DNA of 64,000 nt from assembly GCA_016706255.1 (NCBI GenBank), contig JADJJZ010000011.1, forward strand, positions 124,001 through 188,000, in the 5' to 3' direction. The stretch is from Bacteroidota bacterium (GTDB taxonomy: Bacteria; Bacteroidota; Bacteroidia; Chitinophagales; BACL12). Shown in pieces: positions 55,055 to 64,000 of the stretch (position 1 is its first letter; every line of letters starts with the position of its first letter). The notes beneath the pieces were generated by a model. It saw only the letters and a list, made by a program, of their open reading frames with translations. It was not told where the DNA came from and made no database searches. The position numbers were made by a program, and so were the translations under genes.

Positions 55055-57211
55055 ATGAAAAAAGCCACTCTTTTAGTAAACTTAATAATAGGTTTCCACT
55101 TCATGTATGGACAAAGTCCGGATATTGAGTGGCAAAATACAATAGGTGGAAATAGCAGTGATCTTAGTTATTGTATACAACAAACATCTGATGGTGGTTA
55201 TATAATCGGTGGTGATTCTTACTCAGGTATTTCTGGAGACAAAAGTAATCCATCTAATGGATCAAATGATTTATGGATTGTAAAACTCGACAACGCAGGA
55301 GTAGTGGAATGGGAAAACACTATTGGAGGTGGCAAATACGATTTAATATATGCTTTTGAACAAACTGCTGATGGCGGTTACATATTAGGCGCGACTTCTA
55401 CTTCTGGTATATCCGGAGATAAAACTGAGGCATCACAGGGTAGTTCTGATTATTGGGTGATTAAACTTAATAATAATGGTGAAATTGAGTGGCAAAATAC
55501 GATTGGTGGGAACTCAAGTGACGACCTGAGGGCGGTTTATCAAACTCCTGATGGAGGCTACATTTTAGGCGGTTATTCCTACTCTGGAATCTCTGGTGAT
55601 AAAACAGAAGCATCAGCTGGAGAATATGATCTTTGGATCATAAAACTTGACCAGTTCGGCAGCATTACTTGGCAAAATTCAATTGGAGGCTCTGGTAGTG
55701 ACTTATTATATTCTATCCAAATGACTTCAGATGGCGGATTTATTATTGGAGGTAATTCTTCATCTAATATTTCGGCTGATAAAACAGAAAACTCTATTGG
55801 ATTAACTGACTATTGGGTCGTAAAACTTAATAGTGATGGTTTAATTGAGTGGCAAAATACTATTGGTGGAAATAATAATGACATTTTATATTCAATTCAA
55901 CAAACCACAGATGGAGGTTATATATTAGGTGGGTATAGTCTGTCAGGGATTTCGGGCGATAAAACTGAAAATCTAATAGGCGGATCATATTACGGAGATT
56001 ATTGGGTAATAAAACTAGGTAGCTCAGGAAATATTTTATGGCAAAATACGATAGGTGGAAGTTCCGAAGATATCTTGTATACCATTGAACAAACTAGCGA
56101 CGAAGGTTACATCCTTGGTGGATTTTCTTTGTCAGGTATTTCAGGTGACAAAACCGAAGATACACTCGGGGATAATGCTGATTTTTGGATTATCAAACTT
56201 CTAAGCAACGGCGAAATAAAATGGCAAAATACAATTGGAGGAAGTAATGATGATGGATGGTGCGCTATTCATGAGACAACCGATGGAGGGTATATTATAG
56301 GCGGTTGGTCAATATCTGAAATTTCTGCTGATAAATCTGAAGGATCGATGGGTAATTTTGATTATTGGGTTGTGAAGTTGGCTAGTGAATGTACTCCTGA
56401 GCCAGAGGTTTGCAACTCCCTCGACGACAACTGCAACGGCCTCATCGACGATGGCATCACCGAAACAATTTCCATCACCGCTGGCGGACCAATTTCTTTT
56501 TGCCAAGGCGGAAGTGTTTTATTAACTGCAACTTATACAGGAGCAAGTGTTCAATGGAAAAAGAATGGCACCAATATCCCCGGTGCAACAAGCACAACAT
56601 ATAATGTTACAACAAAAGGTAATTATACCTGTGTAACAACCAGTGCATGCGGTACAGCTGAATCAACCCCCATTTTCGTCAACGTAATTAAAAATCCCAA
56701 TGCAAGTATCTCTGCCGGAGGCCCTACAACTTTTTGTGCTGGTGGTAGTGTTGTATTAACTGAAGTTGCGGTTGCAGGGTGCACTTATCAATGGTATAAA
56801 GGCGCAACTCCAATTGCAGGAGCAACATCATTAACGTATATCGCAACCACATCCGGTAATTATAAATGTCGTGTTACCAAAGCTGCGACAGGTTGTTTTA
56901 AAAATTCAAATGCAATTGCGGTTAGTGTGCCGTGTAGGGAAGGGGAATTAATAGAAGAGAATAATTTATTTTCTATTTATCCGAATCCGGCAACAAATAG
57001 TTTTACAATTTCTGCAGAATTAAATAGCAATTCAAATTCTAATCTTGAAATATATAATCAACTAGGTCAAATTATTTATTCAATAGAAATAAATAATACT
57101 GATGGAATTATAAGTGAATTAATTCAATTTGAAAATCAACCATCAGGAATTTATTTGGTGAAAATATTCAACAACAATTTTCAATTTGAACAAAAATTAA
57201 TTATCCAATAG
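55055..57211 (+). CDS. Propeller array gene 9: seven-bladed propeller, MopE motif, two Ig-like modules, divergent T9SS tail
   Basis: 718 residues. Signal peptide very close to gene 7 (LLVNLIIGFHFMYGQ). It has the most regular propeller of the array: seven blades (NDLW, SDYW, YDLW, TDYW, GDYW, ADFW, FDYW) with almost every one carrying GGYILGGYS, GISGDKTE and IEWQNTIGG. The MopE-type CNSLDDNCNGLIDDG sits in the GC-rich codon patch near residue 453; two Ig-like modules are of the common type. The sorting domain differs from genes 6-8 (FSIYPNPATNSFTISAELNS ... GIYLVKI ... KLIIQ), so the tail was exchanged or kept from another ancestor. Confidence 0.89.
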   Translation: MKKATLLVNLIIGFHFMYGQSPDIEWQNTIGGNSSDLSYCIQQTSDGGYIIGGDSYSGISGDKSNPSNGSNDLWIVKLDNAGVVEWENTIGGGKYDLIYAFEQTADGGYILGATSTSGISGDKTEASQGSSDYWVIKLNNNGEIEWQNTIGGNSSDDLRAVYQTPDGGYILGGYSYSGISGDKTEASAGEYDLWIIKLDQFGSITWQNSIGGSGSDLLYSIQMTSDGGFIIGGNSSSNISADKTENSIGLTDYWVVKLNSDGLIEWQNTIGGNNNDILYSIQQTTDGGYILGGYSLSGISGDKTENLIGGSYYGDYWVIKLGSSGNILWQNTIGGSSEDILYTIEQTSDEGYILGGFSLSGISGDKTEDTLGDNADFWIIKLLSNGEIKWQNTIGGSNDDGWCAIHETTDGGYIIGGWSISEISADKSEGSMGNFDYWVVKLASECTPEPEVCNSLDDNCNGLIDDGITETISITAGGPISFCQGGSVLLTATYTGASVQWKKNGTNIPGATSTTYNVTTKGNYTCVTTSACGTAESTPIFVNVIKNPNASISAGGPTTFCAGGSVVLTEVAVAGCTYQWYKGATPIAGATSLTYIATTSGNYKCRVTKAATGCFKNSNAIAVSVPCREGELIEENNLFSIYPNPATNSFTISAELNSNSNSNLEIYNQLGQIIYSIEINNTDGIISELIQFENQPSGIYLVKIFNNNFQFEQKLIIQ

Positions 57212-57233
57212 CTAGATAATTTAAATATTTCTT

Positions 57234-59419
57234 ATGAAAAATTTCATTATACAATTTTTTATCTCCTTGCTCCTCATTCCTTGCTCCTTTTCCCAAGCTC
57301 CTGCAATTGAATGGCAGAAAACCATTGGTTCAAGTTTAAGCGAAACTTTATACAGCATTGAACAAACTACTGATGGCGGATATATTTTGGGTGGCAGAAG
57401 TGCATTTGGAATTAGCGGTGATAAAACTGAAGAGGGATACGGTGGATTTGATTACTGGATCATTAAATTAGATCTAGCAGGAAATATTGAATGGCAAAAT
57501 GTAATTGGAGGAAGTGCTGACGACGTGCTAATCACAATTAACCAAACGAGTGATGGTGGTTATATAGCAGGCGGCTATTCCTCTTCGGGGATATCTGGCG
57601 TTAAAACAGAAATCAACTTTGGTGGGCCTGATTATTGGATCATAAAATTGGATGCATCGGGAAATATGGTTTGGGAAAATACGATCGGAGGGAATTGGTA
57701 CGATTACTATACTTGCTTGGATCAAACTGAAGATGGTGGATACCTAATAGGAGGAAGATCATTTTCTGGAATTTCAGGGGATAAAACAGAGGCCTCAATT
57801 GGTGATTTCAGCACCTATGATTTTTGGGTATTGAAACTAAATAGTTCAGGGAACATTGAATGGCAAAATACTATTGGGGGGAGTTCTACTGACGATTTAA
57901 CTTCATTGCAACAAACCTCAGATGGAGGTTTTATTTTAGGTGGGTATTCAACTTCAGGAATATCAGGTGATAAAACAGAAGCAAGCAAGGGTGCAGGTGA
58001 TTATTGGGTTGTGAAATTAAATAGCTCTGGTTTTATTACCTGGCAGAATACAATCGGTGGTAGTGGTGAAGATGTTTTAATTTCTGTTAGACAAACTAGT
58101 GATGGTGGATATATTTTAGGAGGAAGTTCATGCTCAAACATTTCTGCCGATAAATCTGAAAACAACATTACTGGTTGGTGCGAATGGAAGGATTATTGGA
58201 TAATTAAATTGAACGGCTCCGGAAATATTGTTTGGGATAATACTATTGGAGGCACTGATAATGACGAATGTGTTAGTGTTTTTCAGACAGCAGAGGGTGG
58301 TTATATCATAGGTGGATATTCAAACAGCGGAATAAGCACTGATAAATCTGAAAATAATTTCTCAGGCGGAGAATATGGATGGGATTTTGGATCGTGAAAC
58401 TCGATTATTCAGGAACAATCATTCAATGGGAAAATACCATCGGATCTGCTGGTCCATGGCCTTATGGTGATGACTATCTTTATAGCACTGTGCAAGAAAC
58501 TGCTGACGGGGGTTATATTATTGGTGGGACATCATACGGTGGAATTTCCGGCGATAAAACAGCCGTAAACATTGGATCATTTGACTTTTGGGTAACAAAA
58601 CTCTTACCTTTCTGCACCGAAGGTGAGTCTGAATTGTGCAACCACCTCGACGATAATTGTAATGGATTAATTGATGAAGGTGAAATAACAGAAACAATAA
58701 TTATTTCTCCAACTGGTTCTACATCATTTTGCACTGGCGGTTCTGTTATTTTAAATGCAACATACTCCGGTTCAACAGTACAATGGAAAAGGAATGGAAT
58801 AAATATACCTGGTGCAACTTCATCTTCTATTTCCGCTTCAAAAACTGGAACCTATACTTGTGAAACATATAGCGATTGTGATACAACATTATCGGCAGCA
58901 ATAGTTGTGACAGAAAATAAAAATCCTAATGCGACAATCTCTGCCGGAGGCCCAACAACATTTTGTGCAGGTGGAAGTGGGGTATTAACTGAAGTTTCAG
59001 TTGGAGGATGTACCTACCAATGGTATAAAGGCGCTAATCCAATTGCTGGTGCTACATCATTAACATATACCGCAACTACATCCGGTAATTATAAATGTCG
59101 TGTTATAAAAGCTGCAACAGGTTGTTATAAAAATTCAAATGCAATAGGAGTGAGTGTGCCATGTAGAGAAGGAGATAATATTACCCAAAGTAATTTTTCG
59201 CTCTATCCAAACCCGGCAAATAATTTCATCACAATTGAAACCGATTTTTCAACGGAAAAAACAATTTGTATAACTGATGCACTTGGCCAAATTGTAAAAA
59301 CAATTACAACATCTGAAAATAATATCACCATCGATTTACAAGGCGTCGCTGCAGGGGTTTATTTTATTAAAATGGAAGATGGTATTAATTCAGTGACGCA
59401 GAAATTTGTTAAACAATAA
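57234..59419 (+). CDS. Propeller array gene 10: seven-bladed propeller, MopE motif, two Ig-like modules, T9SS tail; frameshifted
   Basis: Signal peptide ending CSFSQ, opening strand IEWQKTIGS, blades FDYW, PDYW, YDFW, GDYW, KDYW and WDFW. In that sixth blade the frame breaks: the frame from 57234 stops at 58397, and the other frame continues FWIVKLDYSGTIIQWENTIG to 59419, with blade 7 (FDFW), MopE-type CNHLDDNCNGLIDEG, two Ig-like modules and the gene 6-type sorting domain. Four T at 58385-58388, where five would keep the frame (GAT TTT TGG), explain it. Joined length is about 728 residues. The second part has an ATG at 58379, but no signal peptide, so it would not be exported alone. Confidence 0.83.
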
Positions 59420-59429
59420 AACGTATATT

Positions 59430-61541
59430 ATGAAAAATTTATTTATATTTTTATTATCCCTTTTCCTTATTCCATGCAGCTTTGCACAAGCTCCTGATAT
59501 TGAATGGGAAAACTTATTTTGTGATGGTGAATATGAAGTTAGTTTTGTGCTCACACCTGATGGTGGTGCTGTTGTTATTACTTCAACCTTTGCACCCATT
59601 TGTAATGAAAAAAACGAAACAGGAAATGGCGGCCTGGATTACTGGATTTATAAAATTGATGCAAGCGGTGCATTGGTATGGCAAAGTGTATTAGGTGGTT
59701 CAGGCGATGATCGGCCTTATTCAATCAATTTAACTGCTGATGGTGGATATATCGTTGCAGGCACATCGAATTCACCAATTTCAGGCGATAAAACCGAACC
59801 GAATCACAATTTTTTAGGCCCATATTACACAGACATGTGGATTTTAAAACTGGATGCCACCGGTAATATTATTTGGCAAAATACAATTGGTGGAAATAAT
59901 AATGAAAGTATTCCTTATATCGAACAAATTTCAACAGGTGAATATATTTTGAGCTGCACATCTTACTCTCCACTTTCAGGGGATAAAATGGAAGGGACAA
60001 TCGGTGGCACCGGAGCCTCAGATTATTGGATACTAAAATTAAACAGCACCGGAAATATCATTTGGCAAAATACCATCGGCGGAAACGAAACTGAAACGAT
60101 TCGTTCAGTTCATCAAACTACTGATGGTGGATTTATTTGTACAGGCTCATCCTCGTCAGGAATTTCAGGTGATAAAACAAAACCCTTAATTGGTGCAACC
60201 GATTATTGGATAATTAAATTAAATAATTCCGGAAATATCAAATGGCAAAAAACAATTGGTTCACTTAATTTTGATTATGCTGTAGATATTATAGTTGAAC
60301 CCGATGGGACTTACACACTTGGTGGTTATTCAGATGGATTTTATACACCATATTTCGAAATCATAAAGTTAAATAGTACAGGCACAGTATTATCTGATAA
60401 AACAATTGAAACGGGTGAAGATTCAAAAATGCGGTCCATAAGCAAAACTCTTGATGGTGGTTATATAATTGGTGGAACAACAAATATTTCCGGACCTCCA
60501 TGCAATTCTTATGGATGGGAATGTTGGAATTTATGGGTAATTAAAACAAATAGTTTAGGTATAATGCAATGGAATAAAGCTTTAGGATCAGGTGATGATG
60601 ATGGTCAGGCATTCGTTAAGGAGACAGCTGAAGGAGAATATTTGGTAACTGGTTTTGCAGGAATAGATGAAGAAGGTGATATTTCTGATAAAGAAAGTTT
60701 ATATCCAGGTACCTGGATCGTTAAATTAAATGACTCAATTTGTACGCCTTCTATTGAATTATGTAACAGCTTTGATGATAATTGTAATGGTATTATTGAT
60801 GAGGATATAACAGAATCCATAACCGTTTCAGCAGGTGGACCAACTACTTTTTGTTCAGGAGGTTCGGTATTATTATCTGCAACAACTTATACCGGTCCAT
60901 CACTCCAATGGAAAAAAAATGGTGAGGATATTTCCGGTGCAACTTCCTCAACTTATTTTGCTACAGCAACCGGAATTTACACCTGTGAAACATCAAGCGC
61001 ATGTGCATTTGCAATATCCGAATGGGTTGAAGTAACTGTAAATAAAAACCCCAACGCAAGTATATCTGCCGGAGGCCCAACAACTTTTTGTGCAGGTAGC
61101 AGCGTAATATTAACCGAAGTTGCAGTTGCCGGATGTACCTATCAATGGTATAAAGGCGCATCTCCAATTGCAGGAGCTACATCCTTAACTTATAACGCAA
61201 CTACATCCGGTAATTATAAATGTCGTGTTACCAAAACTGCAACAGGTTGTTACAAAAATTCGAATGCAATTGCAGTGAGTGTGCCGTGTAGAGAAGGGGA
61301 GATGATTGGAAATGAAATTAGTGTTTATCCGAATCCCGCATCAAACAATATTTCAATAATTACCAAGAGCAATGAATTAAAAACTATCGAAATTTTCGAT
61401 GCTATAGGTAATAAAATTATTATCATATCGACCGAAGAAATTAAAGTAGAATTAAATATCGAAAAATACGCACCCGGTGTATATTTTATTCTGATTCAGG
61501 AAAATGGAGTGGTTAATTCAACAAAAATTATAAAACTTTAA
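59430..61541 (+). CDS. Propeller array gene 11: propeller with degenerate last blades, MopE motif, two Ig-like modules, T9SS tail
   Basis: 703 residues from ATG 59430; an in-frame ATG at 59406 overlaps gene 10 and adds eight residues before the signal peptide (ending IPCSFAQ, much like gene 10). The opening strand IEWENLF is shortened. Blades 1-4 are regular (LDYW, TDMW, SDYW, TDYW). Blades 5-7 have lost the aromatic signature (YFEIIKLN, NLWVIKTN, GTWIVKLN) and the GDKTE loop, but the count of seven is kept. MopE-type CNSFDDNCNGIIDED, two Ig-like modules, and a third kind of sorting domain follow (ISVYPNPASNNISI ... GVYFILI ... TKIIKL). Confidence 0.87.
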   Translation: MKNLFIFLLSLFLIPCSFAQAPDIEWENLFCDGEYEVSFVLTPDGGAVVITSTFAPICNEKNETGNGGLDYWIYKIDASGALVWQSVLGGSGDDRPYSINLTADGGYIVAGTSNSPISGDKTEPNHNFLGPYYTDMWILKLDATGNIIWQNTIGGNNNESIPYIEQISTGEYILSCTSYSPLSGDKMEGTIGGTGASDYWILKLNSTGNIIWQNTIGGNETETIRSVHQTTDGGFICTGSSSSGISGDKTKPLIGATDYWIIKLNNSGNIKWQKTIGSLNFDYAVDIIVEPDGTYTLGGYSDGFYTPYFEIIKLNSTGTVLSDKTIETGEDSKMRSISKTLDGGYIIGGTTNISGPPCNSYGWECWNLWVIKTNSLGIMQWNKALGSGDDDGQAFVKETAEGEYLVTGFAGIDEEGDISDKESLYPGTWIVKLNDSICTPSIELCNSFDDNCNGIIDEDITESITVSAGGPTTFCSGGSVLLSATTYTGPSLQWKKNGEDISGATSSTYFATATGIYTCETSSACAFAISEWVEVTVNKNPNASISAGGPTTFCAGSSVILTEVAVAGCTYQWYKGASPIAGATSLTYNATTSGNYKCRVTKTATGCYKNSNAIAVSVPCREGEMIGNEISVYPNPASNNISIITKSNELKTIEIFDAIGNKIIIISTEEIKVELNIEKYAPGVYFILIQENGVVNSTKIIKL

Positions 61542-61543
61542 AT

Positions 61544-63847
61544 ATGAAAAAAATTATATTCAGCATTGGAGTAAGCGTTTACTGTTTTTCTTTATTTGCA
61601 CAAACTCCAATTGCAGATTTAATGCTTGAAATGAATCAAGAATCCTCATATTTCGGAGTTGTTGTTGAAGGCGCGGGTGATATTAATGGTGACGGCTATG
61701 ACGATTTGATGGTATGTTCTTTTAAGTATGATTATATTAACTTTGGTACAGGAGCAGCATTTATTTATTATGGTTCACCTACCGGAATAAATAATATCCC
61801 GGACGATACTTTAAGTAATAATATAACCGATTCTGAATTTGGTTTAGTTGCATCAAGCGCCGGTGATTTAAATGCCGATGGATATGATGATTTAATAATA
61901 TCAGCACCTGCAATTACTACAGTTTATGTGTATTTGGGATCTGCAACCGGAATAATCAAAACACCAATCGCAGCTCTTGATGACCTTCCAATTTCTTATA
62001 ATTTCGGGGAAGAGTTAGCTGGTGGTGGAGATGTTAATAATGATGGATATGACGATATTGTAATTGGTGCCCCAACTTATACTAGTGGACAATATGAAGA
62101 AGGTTGCATTTGTGTTTATCATGGGTCTGCATCTGGAATAAATTTAACTATGGCAACTTTAATTCAAGGTAATCAAGCCTCAGCAAACTTTGGTAGCAGC
62201 GTAGCAATAGGAATGAGTGTTAATGGTGATGAATATGATGATTTAATTGTCGGAGCTTTACGTTATGATAATGGAAATACTGATGAAGGGAGAACCTATG
62301 TTTTTAATGGGTCGGCGAGTGGTATTAACCCACTCGCAGTAACAACTTTAGAAGTTAATCAAACTTCTGCAAATTTTGGTTCGGCGGTTGCATCAATTGG
62401 TGATATAAATAATGATGGATTTGGTGATATAGCTTCAAGCGCTCCGTCTTATGATAACGTTCAGTCATCTGAAGGATTAGTTAAAGTATATTTAGGAGGT
62501 GCACTAGGCATAAATGCTATAGCCATATCATCTATTGAATCAAATAAAATTGGTGCCTATTTGGGTAATCAAATTTCTTCAATTGGTGATGTTAATAATG
62601 ACAATTTTGATGATTTATTAGTAGGTTGTGTTAATTATTCTAATGGCGAATATTCTGAAGGAGGCGCATACTTGTTTTATGGCTCCGTTGCCGGTTTTGA
62701 CATAGCTACAGCAATAATTTACGAGAGTAATTTCGCTGGCGCATATTACGGAAGAGATGTAACATTCAACAGTGATTTAAATGGTGACGGATATTCTGAT
62801 ATTGCAATTGGCGCTTCGTCTCAAACCAATCCCGATTTTTATGAAGGTGCAGCCTACGTTTATTATTCAACACCTCTGTGCGCCTTAGACACGTTTTTTA
62901 GAGACAACGATTTTGATAGTTATGGGGACATAAATAATTTTATTGTTGCTTGTGAGGTTTCGGAAGGATATGTGTCTGATAACACAGATTGTAATGATTT
63001 AAGCAATACTATCAATACTATGGCAGATGAACTCTGCAACTCCCTCGACGACAACTGCAACGGCCTTATCGACGACGGCATCAGCGAAACAATTTCCATC
63101 TCCGCTGGCGGACCAATTTCTTTTTGTCAAGGCGGAAGTGTTTTATTAACTGCAACTTATTCTGGAGCATCTGTCCAATGGAAAAAAAATGGCACAAATA
63201 TTCCCGGTGCAACAGGAGCTACTTATAATGTTACAACAAAAGGTAATTATACTTGTGTAACAACCAGTGCATGTGGTACAGTAGAATCAACCCCTATTTT
63301 TGTCAACGTAATTAAAAATCCCAATGCAAGTATTTCTGCCGGAGGCCCAACAACATTTTGTGCAGGTGGAAGTGTAATATTAACTGAGGTTGCAGTTGCA
63401 GGATGCACCTATCAATGGTATAAAGGCGCATCACCAATTGCAGGAGCAACCTCATTAACGTATACCGCAACAACATCCGGTAATTATAAATGTCGTGTTA
63501 CAAAAGCTGCGACAGGATGTTTCAAAAATTCAAATGCTATTGCTGTGAGTGTGCCTTGTAGGGAAGGAGAAATGATCAATGATGAAAAAGCATTCTCAAT
63601 TTACCCGAATCCCAATAAAGGAGCATTTACAATCGAAGCAATAGTAACGACGCAAAATTTTGCGTCTCTCGAATCAACAATTGAGATATACAATAACCTT
63701 GGACAATTAATATTTTCTAAGAAAATTATTTGTAATGATGGAATAATAAATGAAGCAATTGAATTAAAAAATATTACTCCGGGAATTTATTTAGTAAAGT
63801 TGTGGAATAACAATATTTACAATGTAAAAAATATAATAATAGAATAA
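61544..63847 (+). CDS. Array gene 12: seven FG-GAP repeats, full MopE motif, two Ig-like modules, T9SS tail
   Basis: 767 residues. Signal peptide (ending SLFAQ), then an integrin-alpha-like FG-GAP propeller, not the GGY type. Seven calcium-loop motifs of the form DxNxDGxxD are visible: GDINGDGYDDL, GDLNADGYDDL, GDVNNDGYDDI, SVNGDEYDDL, GDINNDGFGDI, GDVNNDNFDDL, SDLNGDGYSDI. The fourth and sixth are imperfect. A full-length MopE motif follows (TFFRDNDFDSYGD ... NTDCNDLSNTI ... CNSLDDNCNGLIDDG). The two Ig-like modules are almost identical in DNA to those of gene 7, and the sorting domain is FSIYPNPNKGAFTI ... GIYLVKL ... NIIIE. Starts 2 bp after gene 11. Confidence 0.9.
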   Translation: MKKIIFSIGVSVYCFSLFAQTPIADLMLEMNQESSYFGVVVEGAGDINGDGYDDLMVCSFKYDYINFGTGAAFIYYGSPTGINNIPDDTLSNNITDSEFGLVASSAGDLNADGYDDLIISAPAITTVYVYLGSATGIIKTPIAALDDLPISYNFGEELAGGGDVNNDGYDDIVIGAPTYTSGQYEEGCICVYHGSASGINLTMATLIQGNQASANFGSSVAIGMSVNGDEYDDLIVGALRYDNGNTDEGRTYVFNGSASGINPLAVTTLEVNQTSANFGSAVASIGDINNDGFGDIASSAPSYDNVQSSEGLVKVYLGGALGINAIAISSIESNKIGAYLGNQISSIGDVNNDNFDDLLVGCVNYSNGEYSEGGAYLFYGSVAGFDIATAIIYESNFAGAYYGRDVTFNSDLNGDGYSDIAIGASSQTNPDFYEGAAYVYYSTPLCALDTFFRDNDFDSYGDINNFIVACEVSEGYVSDNTDCNDLSNTINTMADELCNSLDDNCNGLIDDGISETISISAGGPISFCQGGSVLLTATYSGASVQWKKNGTNIPGATGATYNVTTKGNYTCVTTSACGTVESTPIFVNVIKNPNASISAGGPTTFCAGGSVILTEVAVAGCTYQWYKGASPIAGATSLTYTATTSGNYKCRVTKAATGCFKNSNAIAVSVPCREGEMINDEKAFSIYPNPNKGAFTIEAIVTTQNFASLESTIEIYNNLGQLIFSKKIICNDGIINEAIELKNITPGIYLVKLWNNNIYNVKNIIIE

Positions 63848-63862
63848 TTTAAATTTTTCCTC

Positions 63863-64000
63863 ATGAAATTTTTTTTAATATTAACCTTGCACTTTCTGTT
63901 TTTCAATAATTTCTCTTTTGCTCAGGCACCGGAAATTGAATGGGAAAAAACTTATGGAGGAACTAAATTAGATGATCCAGATGATATTTTAGATTTGGGT
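63863..64000 (+). CDS. Array gene 13, start only (cut by the window end)
   Basis: 46 codons from ATG 63863, 15 bp after gene 12, running off the window. A hydrophobic signal peptide (ending NNFSFAQ) is followed by APEIEWEKTYGG, the opening strand shared by the propeller genes, then KLDDPDDILDLG. It is therefore almost surely another seven-bladed member, so the array continues beyond the window. Confidence 0.75.
   Translation, partial: MKFFLILTLHFLFFNNFSFAQAPEIEWEKTYGGTKLDDPDDILDLG

Noticed and set aside
58379..59419. Separate gene for the second part of array gene 10
   Set aside because: Starts inside blade 6, lacks a signal peptide, and is completed exactly by the upstream frame.
1..64000. 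tRNA, rRNA, riboswitch or phage genes
   Set aside because: I looked for typical cloverleaf ends, conserved rRNA stretches and integrase or capsid motifs and recognised none; a covariance-model search would be needed to exclude small RNAs.

Overview
The window looks like chromosomal DNA of an environmental member of the Bacteroidota, probably class Bacteroidia (order not resolvable by eye). The signs are AT-rich sequence without Shine-Dalgarno boxes, -7-like boxes of the form TAnnTTTG, many secreted proteins ending in a type IX secretion (T9SS) type A sorting domain with a YPNP motif, a TonB receptor with a carboxypeptidase-like N-terminal domain, a two-component propeller histidine kinase, and a VPS10/BNR propeller protein. 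No rRNA, tRNA, CRISPR array, transposase or phage gene was seen.

Layout. 0-2 kb: 3' part of a Kup potassium permease and a SRPBCC protein, convergent on a perfect two-way terminator. 2.2-9.4 kb: three six-bladed kelch propeller proteins, a seven-bladed SBBP propeller protein and a DUF4907 lipoprotein. 9.5-13.2 kb: a LuxR-type response regulator and its propeller histidine kinase. 13.4-24.2 kb: a frameshifted secreted protein, a periplasmic ankyrin protein, a PAP2 phosphatase, a very long TraB/GumN protein, glycogen branching enzyme, a cold shock protein and a small outer-membrane barrel. 24.2-29.2 kb: a repeat-rich island with three arrays of a 149-150 bp repeat, a 74-75 bp tandem repeat, an exact 48-bp direct repeat, an M50-like protease fused to TPRs, an orphan gene and a zeta-toxin-like kinase overlapping a 49-residue gene. 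29.2-38.9 kb: a BNR propeller protein, a LolA-like protein, T9SS cargo proteins, a DUF922 protein and a TonB receptor, all on the minus strand.

39.1 kb to the window end is the most striking part: thirteen tandem same-strand genes with gaps of about 2-48 bp, hence probably one transcription unit longer than 25 kb. Eleven (one cut by the window end) begin with a propeller of a GGYIxGGxS...GDKTE...DYWIVKLD...GNIxWQNTIGG repeat. Every complete one has exactly seven blades, and an N-terminal IEWQ-type strand that probably closes the ring. The propeller is followed by an FN3-like module or by a MopE metal-binding motif plus two Ig-like modules, then the sorting domain. One member puts a non-homologous seven-bladed FG-GAP propeller on the same MopE-Ig-Ig stalk. 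Stalk and tail cassettes are nearly identical in DNA between several genes, which points to gene conversion or module shuffling. I infer a family of cell-surface or secreted adhesin- or binding-type proteins; their ligands are unknown.

Five single-base frame breaks, three of them in or beside A/T runs, split otherwise intact genes. They may be sequencing errors of a long-read or metagenome assembly, or real phase-variable or decaying loci.
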